From NCBI GenBank assembly GCA_964410325.1, contig CAYPFN010000008.1:7678-71677 (forward strand): DNA of 64,000 nucleotides, in the 5' to 3' direction. Position 1 is the first letter of the stretch; each line of letters starts with the position of its first letter. This document shows positions 9,585-16,711 of this stretch, piece after piece. This stretch comes from CAAFZY01 sp964410325. Its GTDB lineage: Bacteria; Pseudomonadota; Alphaproteobacteria; RF32; CAG-239. The translations under genes were made by a program, and so were the position numbers. Under the pieces are notes generated by a model. That model was given only the letters and a program-made list of their open reading frames with translations. It did not search any database and was not told the DNA's origin.

Positions 9585-10778
9585 ATGCATTGCATCCGCA
9601 ATATTACGGAAGATTTAATTTATATCGGCACTAGTGACAGGCGTTTGTCATTGTTTGAAAACATTTATCCGATTCCGAACGGAATGTCTTATAATTCTTA
9701 TTTGCTCAAAGATGAAAAAACCGTTTTATTAGATACTGTTGACCATTCAGTCTGCCTGCAATTTATGGAAAATCTGGCTCAGGCGCTTGAGGGGCGCAAA
9801 TTGGATTATCTGGTAATCAACCACATGGAACCCGATCATGCAGCCACCATCGGCGAAGTTGTTTTGCGGTATCCAGAAGTCAAGATTGTCGGCAACGCCA
9901 AAACTTTTGGCATGATTAAACAGTTTTTTGATTTTGATGTTGATTCGCGTGCAGTCGTTGTTAAAGAAGGCGATACGCTCGTTGCCGGGAAACATTCGCT
10001 GACTTTTGTTATGGCGCCAATGGTGCATTGGCCGGAAGTTATGGTTACTTATGACGTGAAAGATAAGATACTGTTTTCGGCAGATGCTTTCGGTAGTTTC
10101 GGCGCCTTAAACGGACACCTCTATGCTGATGAAATCAATGTCGAATATCAGTACCTTGACGAGGCTCGGCGCTATTATACCAACATTGTCGGCAAATATG
10201 GCCCGTCCGTACAGGCTTTGCTGAAAAAAGCCACAGCTCTGGAAATCAACATGATTTGCCCATTGCACGGGCTTGTCTGGCGCAAAGATATCGGCTGGTT
10301 TATCGAGAAATATAACTTATGGAGTAGCTACACACCGGAAACAGACGGAGTGGTGATTGCTTATGCTTCTATTTACGGCAATACGGAAAATGCCGTTAAC
10401 ATTCTGGCAAACATGCTTTCTGAAAAAAACATCAGAAACATTGCCGTTTATGATGTTTCTGCCACGCACAGTTCTATTATTGTTAGTGAAGCTTTTAAAT
10501 ATAATAAACTGGTTTTTGCCGCATCAACCTATAATGCGGATATTTTTCCGCCAATGGAATATGTCTTAAAGGAAATCAAAGCTCACAATCTGCAAAACCG
10601 TACGGTCGCTTTATTACAAAACGGAACTTGGGCGCCTGCAGCAGGAAATTTGATGAAAGCCATTGTGGAAAGCATGAAAAATATAACGTTACTTGAAAAT
10701 ATACCGACCATAAAATCCGCCCTTAAAGAAGAACAATTGAGCGAGTTGGCACAGCTTGCGGATGCTTTAAGCAAATAA
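9585..10778 (+). CDS. Flavodiiron protein (oxygen/NO reductase)
   Basis: 397-aa cytoplasmic A-type flavoprotein reducing O2 to water and/or NO to N2O, typical of anaerobes and microaerophiles. The N-terminal metallo-beta-lactamase-like domain (about 1-250) has diiron ligands visible in NHMEPDHAA, MVHWPEV, SADAFGSFG and CPLHGLVW. The flavodoxin domain (about 255-397) has the FMN-loop motif YASIYGNTENA and ASTYNADIFPPM. No fused rubredoxin or flavin reductase, so an external electron donor is needed. Single gene with its own promoter and terminator. Whether O2 or NO is preferred cannot be told from sequence. Confidence 0.93.
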   Translation: MHCIRNITEDLIYIGTSDRRLSLFENIYPIPNGMSYNSYLLKDEKTVLLDTVDHSVCLQFMENLAQALEGRKLDYLVINHMEPDHAATIGEVVLRYPEVKIVGNAKTFGMIKQFFDFDVDSRAVVVKEGDTLVAGKHSLTFVMAPMVHWPEVMVTYDVKDKILFSADAFGSFGALNGHLYADEINVEYQYLDEARRYYTNIVGKYGPSVQALLKKATALEINMICPLHGLVWRKDIGWFIEKYNLWSSYTPETDGVVIAYASIYGNTENAVNILANMLSEKNIRNIAVYDVSATHSSIIVSEAFKYNKLVFAASTYNADIFPPMEYVLKEIKAHNLQNRTVALLQNGTWAPAAGNLMKAIVESMKNITLLENIPTIKSALKEEQLSELAQLADALSK

Positions 10779-10797
10779 GCTGTCGGTTATTACTGAA

Positions 10798-10823
10798 AGA
10801 CGCCCTAATCGGCGTCTTTTTTT
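10798..10823 (+). terminator. Terminator after flavodiiron gene
   Basis: AGACGCC stem, 6-base loop, GGCGTCT and an uninterrupted T-run. Confidence 0.9.
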
Positions 10824-10973
10824 AAGGATGCAATTTTTTCCCAAACTTTATCCGGAAGTCTGCGGCAGAGGTGTAATATTCTTCTTTTCAATATATAACT
10901 TTTGCTATACCGCCTCCTTTCTGTTTTGCCTATTCCCTATTCTGTTATATCCTGGTGGCGTAAATAAGCCTCA

Positions 10974-11485
10974 GTGGTTCATGCCTCTTTATTATGCTGC
11001 AGTGACAAGCATGCCGGCAACACCGCAACAGTCTCCCAAACCCGTCATGCCGGCATTAGCGCCGACGACACCTCAATCTCAAGCGGTTCAGTCTTGAGTG
11101 GCTTAAACCTCTCGATATTGTCCAATATTGGCGACAGCATTGCCGGGAGATATATCTCCGATTGTGTCGATAGTTGTTCTGAATATACGCTTACCGAATG
11201 TATTGATAATGCAATTTGTAAAGAGAGTGTACTCAAGACGGCGTAATTAAATATAAATTCATTTCTTGTGATGAGGGATATGCGCTCTCGCCTTCTGGAG
11301 ACTGTTTAATTTTTAGTCAGAGTGATCTTGTAGATGATATAAACTGAGGTTCTGATTCTGGTTCTACTTCTGATCCTTGTGATGACAGGGCAATCTGATA
11401 CCATAAACATCTATGTACTGGTAGTGTTTCTGATGGTCAAGCGACGGAGTGTGAATGGATATGTGAGAAGTTGAACAACCTATAA
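10974..11485 (+). pseudogene. Decayed Cys-rich repeat surface protein
   Basis: Several frames together spell one Cys-rich protein. One frame reads YISDCVDSCSEYTLTEC then IDNAICKE. The next frame continues CTQDGVIKYKFISCDEGYAL then SPSGDC. The break falls in GAGAG at 11223-11227, and removing one AG restores the frame. Two further in-frame TGA stops (11345, and between the Ser/Asp-rich stretch and a last Cys segment near 11395) precede the end at 11483. The regular Cys spacing and the C-x-x-YTLTEC / KYKF-x-SC-x-x-GY pattern look like modules of secreted Cys-rich repeat proteins. No signal peptide or start can be assigned. Upstream sequence from 10828 is open in another frame but unconvincing. 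Confidence 0.6.
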
Positions 11486-11620
11486 GTGTTCGGATTAGCT
11501 TCCATAAATATATTCGTGATATAATATTACAAAATAAGCAATTGTAGATAGCTAATTGGTGTTTGACCTTTTATAAATATTAGATTATAAAAAAAGCAAA
11601 CTTGCAAATAAGGAGGAACA

Positions 11621-12586
11621 ATGCCTAAAGTTTTGGTTATCGGTGGCGCTGGCTATATCGGCAGCCATGTTGTCAAAGAACTTTTGGAAGGTGGCTATGA
11701 CACCGTTGTTTTTGATGATATGTCTACCGGACACGAAGCCAATTTATTTAAAGAAGCCGGATTTATTCGTGGCAATATTCTGGATAAAAAAGCGCTGGAT
11801 AACGCCATGAGCCAAAATATTGATGCCGTTGTGCACCTGGCCGGGAAAAAAGCTGTCGGCGAATCGATGGAAAATCCGCAAAAATATGCCGAAAACAACT
11901 TAAACGGTTCGGTTAATATCTTAAACTCCATGACAGACAACGGCGTCAAACACATTGTTTTTTCCTCATCTGCCGCGGTTTACGGCACGCCGCAATATTT
12001 GCCGTTGGATGAAAAACACCCACTTAATCCGATTAATTTTTACGGTTATACCAAAAAGGCCATTGAAGATTTGATGGCATGGTATAGCCAGTTAAAAGAT
12101 TTTAATTATATTGCGCTGCGCTATTTTAACGCGGTCGGTTATGCTGCGGATAAAAGCATTGCTGGCCGGGAAAAAAATCCGCAAAATCTGTTACCGATTA
12201 TCATGGAAGTAGCTACCGGAAGACGTGAAAGCTTTGCGATCTTCGGCAGCGATTATGACACGCCAGACGGCACTTGCCTGCGCGATTATATTCATGTCAG
12301 CGATTTAGCCAGCGCCCATGTGGCGGCCATAAACCGTCTGATGAGCGATAAAAAATCTTATATACTTAATCTGGGCACCGGCAAAGGCATCTCCGTCAAA
12401 GAAATTGTCGACGCGACTGAAAACGTTATCGGCAAAAGGCTTAATTATCATTATGCCCCGCGGCGTAGCGGTGATCCTGCCGTTGTGGTCGCCAAAGCTG
12501 AAACGGCACGTAAAATACTTAACTGGAAACCGCGTTATACAAATATCGAAGAAATTATCCGGACCGTTTGGAATTTAGAAATTTAA
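11621..12586 (+). CDS. galE: UDP-glucose 4-epimerase
   Basis: 321-aa short-chain dehydrogenase-type epimerase interconverting UDP-glucose and UDP-galactose (or the N-acetyl forms). NAD-binding GGAGYIGSHVVKELL at the N-terminus, the catalytic pair Y-x-x-x-K in YGYTKKAIEDL preceded by SSSAAVYG, and the GalE-type sequence CLRDYIHVSDLASAH. Strong AGGAGG ribosome site. It is 21 bases ahead of the TerC gene. It may feed sugar nucleotides to the polysaccharide locus and LPS; the exact substrate is not certain. Confidence 0.93.
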   Translation: MPKVLVIGGAGYIGSHVVKELLEGGYDTVVFDDMSTGHEANLFKEAGFIRGNILDKKALDNAMSQNIDAVVHLAGKKAVGESMENPQKYAENNLNGSVNILNSMTDNGVKHIVFSSSAAVYGTPQYLPLDEKHPLNPINFYGYTKKAIEDLMAWYSQLKDFNYIALRYFNAVGYAADKSIAGREKNPQNLLPIIMEVATGRRESFAIFGSDYDTPDGTCLRDYIHVSDLASAHVAAINRLMSDKKSYILNLGTGKGISVKEIVDATENVIGKRLNYHYAPRRSGDPAVVVAKAETARKILNWKPRYTNIEEIIRTVWNLEI

Positions 12587-12607
12587 TATATTTTGGAAAG
12601 AAGGCAA

Positions 12608-13585
12608 ATGGGAAATTTAACAGATTTTTTCACAAATCATGCCGTTTTATCACAGAATTGGATGTGGACAATTTTCGGTGTTAGCGTTATTGCACTGCTG
12701 TTTCTGGATTTGTGCGTTTTTAACCGCAAAAATGAGGATCCTAATTTTTGGCACACTTTATGGATTTGCGTTTTTTACATTGTCATCGCACTTATTTTCG
12801 GGGTGTTCGTCATCTATGAAGAAGGCATGGAAAAAGGCATGCTCTATTTTACTGGCTATCTGTTGGAAAAAAGCTTATCCTTGGATAATATTTTTGTGAT
12901 GTCTGTAGTGTTTTCAACCATCGGCGTGCCGGCAAAGTATCAGCACCGCGTGCTGTTTTGGGGAATTTTGGGCGCGCTTATTATGCGTGGCATCATGATC
13001 TTTTTGGGCGAAGCGCTGATTTCGCATTTCCATTGGGTGCTTTATATTTTTTCTGTATTCCTGATTTATACCGGTATAAAAATGTTGACGATTAAAGAAG
13101 GAGAAACAACGTCATTTAAAGAGACAAAACTTTATAAGACGCTGTCAAAATTTTTTCATGTAACACATGAACTGCATGAGCAGCATTTTATATTCAAAGA
13201 AAACGGGCATTGGCATATTACGCCTCTGTTCTTTGCACTAATTATTATTGAAACTATGGACGTGATTTTTGCTTTTGATAGTATTCCAGCTATTTTCCTG
13301 ATTACTCAGGATGTTTTTATCGTTTATACCAGCAATATTTTTGCTATTTTAGGTCTGCGCGCCTTATATTTCCTAATCGCGGTAGTCATCAGCAAGTTTA
13401 CTTATTTGAAACCAGCCTTATCTATTATCCTGATTTTTATTGGCTGCAAGATATTTTTGCCGCATTTCGGAATCGAAATCGCCGCATGGCAATCTTTAAG
13501 TGTCACCTTCAGTGTTTTGCTGGGGGGAATACTGCTTTCAATCTATAAAGATTATTCCAATAAAATGATGAAGAGCAAAAAATAA
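12608..13585 (+). CDS. TerC-family integral membrane protein
   Basis: About 325 aa, roughly nine membrane helices. The family hallmark LEKSLSLDNIFVMSVVFSTI is present, with a second acidic pair in IIETMDVIFAFDSIPAIF. TerC/Alx proteins are linked to metal-ion (manganese) export and tellurite resistance; the substrate cannot be read from sequence. Start set at ATG 12608, preceded by AGAAGG; an upstream in-frame TTG at 12593 overlaps that ribosome site. Probably co-transcribed with galE. Confidence 0.9.
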   Translation: MGNLTDFFTNHAVLSQNWMWTIFGVSVIALLFLDLCVFNRKNEDPNFWHTLWICVFYIVIALIFGVFVIYEEGMEKGMLYFTGYLLEKSLSLDNIFVMSVVFSTIGVPAKYQHRVLFWGILGALIMRGIMIFLGEALISHFHWVLYIFSVFLIYTGIKMLTIKEGETTSFKETKLYKTLSKFFHVTHELHEQHFIFKENGHWHITPLFFALIIIETMDVIFAFDSIPAIFLITQDVFIVYTSNIFAILGLRALYFLIAVVISKFTYLKPALSIILIFIGCKIFLPHFGIEIAAWQSLSVTFSVLLGGILLSIYKDYSNKMMKSKK

Positions 13586-13601
13586 GCAACGATAAAAGCT
13601 T

Positions 13602-13643
13602 AAAATAATAAACCATCGGTTAATGTCGATGGCTTATTATTTT
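13602..13643. terminator. Bidirectional terminator between TerC gene and tolB
   Basis: A stem of about 16 bp (AAATAATAAACCATCG side) with an 8-base loop and A/T runs on both flanks lies between two convergent genes and can serve both. Confidence 0.85.
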
Positions 13644-13713
13644 GATAAAATGTTTTTTTTGCTTTCATATTAATACAATGTTTATAACCTGAGCCGCTTC
13701 TTTGCGGATTATA

Positions 13714-15048
13714 TTATTGCGGCAACAGCGGTGACCAGGCCGGATCAGAGGCTTCGGCCGGCGTCATGACCATTCGTTCGTTATATCCGCTGACATCTAT
13801 GGTATAAAGCCGAACCGGCGCATTTTTCCGCGCCGTGCCTTTATCCTGGCGGAAATACATTAACACACGACCGTTTGGCGACCAAGTCGGACCCTCAACC
13901 AAATAGCCGCTTGCCAGTAAGCGTTCTCCGCTACCGTCTGGATACATAACGCCAATATAAAATTGTCCACCCGCCATTTTGGTAAAAGCAATATAATCGC
14001 CGCGTGGCGACCAAGTCGGTGTGCCGTAACGGCCGTTGCCAAAACTTATGCGGTGCACATTAGAGCCATCAGCATCCATAATATAAAGCTGCTGATTTCC
14101 GCCACGATCCGAATTAAACACTATTTTGGAACCATCCGGCGAATAACTCGGCGACGTATCAATAGCCGGATGTTTGGTCAATTGCCTGCTGGTATTATTA
14201 ACCAGATTCATTTCATAAATTTCCGTGTTGCCATTTGCCGCAAATGAAAGCAAAACTTTGGAGCTGTCCGGGGAAAAAACCGGTGCAAAAGTCATGCCCG
14301 GGAAACGACCCAGTAGTTCTTGCTTGCCTGTCTCGACATCCATGATATAAACTTTTGGCGCCGAACCAGAAAATGACAGATAAGTTACTTTCTGCATATT
14401 CGGTGAAAAACGTGGCGTTAACGCCATGGCGGCACCCGAAGTTAAAAACTTATGGTTTTCGCCGTCCTGATCCATAATTGCCAGACGTTTAACCCGGCGT
14501 GTGGCAGGTCCGCTTTCCGAAACATAAACAATGCGGGTATCAAAATAGCCCTTTTCGCCAGTTAAGCGTTCATATATCGCATCTGCTATAATATGCGAAA
14601 TCCGCCGCCAATTATCTTTGGTGGTGGTATAAGAACGACCGAACAGTTGTTCGCCGGACATAACATCCCATAAGCGAAACTCAACTTTCAATTTTTTATC
14701 CGGCGTTTCTTCAATAGCGCTTTGGATTAATGCGTCAGCTTTAATGGCTTGCCAATCAACAAAAGTTGGTTTTTGATTAATCGATGAAAAATCCTCAATA
14801 TAACTGTTTTCATTAACTAAACGAAATAAACCGCTGCGGTCAAGGTCTGCTAAAACAACTCCACGAATTTTACGAGCATAATCACCAACACCGAACAACT
14901 GACCAATGGCGTTAGAATCGTGAATCATTTTGGGAAAAGCAATCGGCATCGGTTCACGCATAGCGCCGGTAACATCAATTTCTATTTCGGCATGAACCGG
15001 AAAAGCCAGCAAACACATAAAACTGATAATTAAATTCTTTATTTTCAT
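13714..15048 (-). CDS. tolB: Tol-Pal system protein TolB
   Basis: About 444-aa periplasmic TolB. Signal peptide KIKNLIISFMCLLAFPVHA, an N-terminal domain, then a six-bladed beta-propeller with repeated FSPDSSKV, YSPDGSKIVFNSDRGGNQQL and WSPRGDYIAF units. It partners Pal and TolA to hold the outer membrane during division. Start set at ATG 15048, since AAGGTG precedes it; the GTG at 15057 is part of that ribosome site. No tolQ, tolR, tolA or pal is visible in the window, so this tolB is separate from the usual cluster. Confidence 0.95.
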   Translation of the reverse strand: MKIKNLIISFMCLLAFPVHAEIEIDVTGAMREPMPIAFPKMIHDSNAIGQLFGVGDYARKIRGVVLADLDRSGLFRLVNENSYIEDFSSINQKPTFVDWQAIKADALIQSAIEETPDKKLKVEFRLWDVMSGEQLFGRSYTTTKDNWRRISHIIADAIYERLTGEKGYFDTRIVYVSESGPATRRVKRLAIMDQDGENHKFLTSGAAMALTPRFSPNMQKVTYLSFSGSAPKVYIMDVETGKQELLGRFPGMTFAPVFSPDSSKVLLSFAANGNTEIYEMNLVNNTSRQLTKHPAIDTSPSYSPDGSKIVFNSDRGGNQQLYIMDADGSNVHRISFGNGRYGTPTWSPRGDYIAFTKMAGGQFYIGVMYPDGSGERLLASGYLVEGPTWSPNGRVLMYFRQDKGTARKNAPVRLYTIDVSGYNERMVMTPAEASDPAWSPLLPQ

Positions 15049-15136
15049 CCTGAGCACCTTGTTGTGATATGTTGATTTTAAAGTATAATATTTGAATATC
15101 GTTAAAAATCAATTAGCAAAAAGTTTGTTTTTTTGA

Positions 15137-15166
15137 TTGCAATAAATGACATTTTTGCTATATATT
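15137..15166 (+). promoter_or_regulatory. Promoter for the double winged-helix regulator
   Basis: TTGCAA, 18-base spacer, TATATT, 32 bases before the start codon. Confidence 0.5.
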
Positions 15167-15198
15167 ATTATCTGAAAGTGTAAAAACAGGTATATCCT

Positions 15199-15843
15199 AT
15201 GGAAAAACAACTTCCTATAAATGTTATGAAAAAAGCTGCCAAAGGCATTGCTTATATTTCTCATCCGCTGAGACTGCGTATTCTGGAATATCTTGACGTA
15301 AACGGCGCGGCATCAGTTTCTGCTATAACCAAAGGCATTGACGGCGAGCAAGTTTTTGTTTCGCAAAGTTTGCGTAAATTGCGCGATGCTGGCCTTGTCA
15401 AAACCGAACGGCGGGGAATCTTTATTTATTACAACATTCAGGAAGAATATCCAGCTAGTATTTTTTTCTGCATTCGCAAACTGTTCGGATATATGAGTAA
15501 CGATTTCCGCTATTTGGCTGATAATTATAAAGCTATGCTGCCCAAAGATTATACAGGCATGGTGGCCAATCAAATAAAATTGTTTGCCAATTACGATAAA
15601 ATGCGGATTTTGGAATTTCTTATCTTAAACGGCGAAAGCAACGTATCTGAAATTATCAAGGGCATAAATTGCGAACAGTTGAAAGTTTCACAGTATTTGA
15701 AACGTCTGCGTGACGATGGTTTTGTAACTTGTCGACGGGACGGACGTTTTATATTTTATGACATCACAAAAGGAGTGCATAAAACTGCCATTGAATGTAT
15801 TCATAAGCGTTATAACAGTCTGACGGATAAATCCGAATTTTAA
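15199..15843 (+). CDS. Transcriptional regulator with two ArsR-like winged helices
   Basis: 214 aa. The protein is two tandem winged-helix domains. The first (about residues 12-85) contains HPLRLRILEYLDVNGAASVS, FVSQSLRKLRDAGLVKTERR and GIFIYYNI. The second (about 127-205) contains NYDKMRILEFLILNGESNVS, KVSQYLKRLRDDGFVTCRRD and GRFIFYDI. ArsR proteins normally carry one such domain and dimerise, so this one may act as a built-in dimer. No Cys-rich metal site is obvious. It stands alone between tolB and pheA; the target is unknown. Confidence 0.85.
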   Translation: MEKQLPINVMKKAAKGIAYISHPLRLRILEYLDVNGAASVSAITKGIDGEQVFVSQSLRKLRDAGLVKTERRGIFIYYNIQEEYPASIFFCIRKLFGYMSNDFRYLADNYKAMLPKDYTGMVANQIKLFANYDKMRILEFLILNGESNVSEIIKGINCEQLKVSQYLKRLRDDGFVTCRRDGRFIFYDITKGVHKTAIECIHKRYNSLTDKSEF

Positions 15844-15859
15844 GTGCTTTGCCGTTAGC

Positions 15860-16696
15860 TTAGTCTGTTTGGGAAAAATTTCCGGCTGGATAACTGCCCA
15901 AAATATGGATATTTTCACACATACCTTGCAAACTAATCACTGCCTGTCGAAAAGCCTCCTGATTTTGATGCGCCTCTATCTCAGTATAAAATTGCGCACT
16001 AACAAAACCGCCGTCGACCAGATAACTCTCAATTTTTGTCAGATTAAGACCTTCGCGGGCAAAACATCCCAATGCCCAAAACAAAGCCGAAGGAATATTT
16101 TTTACTCTAAAAACCATGGCGGTCTTAAATTTTTCACCGCTTTGTGGCGTGCGCAGTAGTGGTTCGCGGCTCATCACCAAAAACCGTGTTGTATTATGGC
16201 GCGAATCTTCAATATCTGCCGCCAATTTTTTCAAACCGTAAATCCGCCCTGCCACTTCCGAGGCAATGGCCGCTGCCGTAAGATCTTTTATTTCGGCAAT
16301 ATGTTTGCAGGATAGCGCCGTATCGGGCGTTGAAAACGGCTTAATGCCATGATTGCTTAAAAATCCTGCACACTGTGCCAAAGCTTGCGGATGCGAATAA
16401 GCTTCCGTAATATTTTCCAATTTGGACGCCGGTAAACCCCACAGCTGATGCCGGACTCTTAAATAATATTCGCCAATGATATATAAGCCAGTTCCTGGTA
16501 GCAAAAAATGGATATCCGCTACCCGTCCAGCTTTTGAATTTTCAATTGGGACCACGGCACGATCTACCGCTTGGTTGGCTGCCAATTCCAAAACCTTGGC
16601 AAATGTTTCACAACCGATACATTCCGCCTGCGGATAAATATTTTGTGCCGCCATATGCGAATAGGCACCCAACACACCCTGAAAAGCTACTTTCAT
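15860..16696 (-). CDS. pheA: Prephenate dehydratase
   Basis: 278-aa monofunctional enzyme converting prephenate to phenylpyruvate for phenylalanine synthesis. N-terminal KVAFQGVLGAYSHMAAQ, the catalytic Thr-Arg-Phe in DSRHNTTRFLVM, and a C-terminal ACT regulatory domain (about 195-270) with LTKIESYLVDGGFVSAQFY; classical enzymes have ESRP where this has ESYL, so feedback regulation could differ. No chorismate mutase domain is attached. It lies 15 bases downstream of polA on the same strand. Confidence 0.93.
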   Translation of the reverse strand: MKVAFQGVLGAYSHMAAQNIYPQAECIGCETFAKVLELAANQAVDRAVVPIENSKAGRVADIHFLLPGTGLYIIGEYYLRVRHQLWGLPASKLENITEAYSHPQALAQCAGFLSNHGIKPFSTPDTALSCKHIAEIKDLTAAAIASEVAGRIYGLKKLAADIEDSRHNTTRFLVMSREPLLRTPQSGEKFKTAMVFRVKNIPSALFWALGCFAREGLNLTKIESYLVDGGFVSAQFYTEIEAHQNQEAFRQAVISLQGMCENIHILGSYPAGNFSQTD

Positions 16697-16711
16697 TTTT
16701 AAAAATCCTTC

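Noticed and set aside
10828..11097. 89-codon plus-strand frame after the flavodiiron terminator
   Set aside because: Hydrophobic start and Pro-rich end, but it disagrees with the Cys-rich frame that follows and lacks a ribosome site; treated as part of a decayed region, not a gene.
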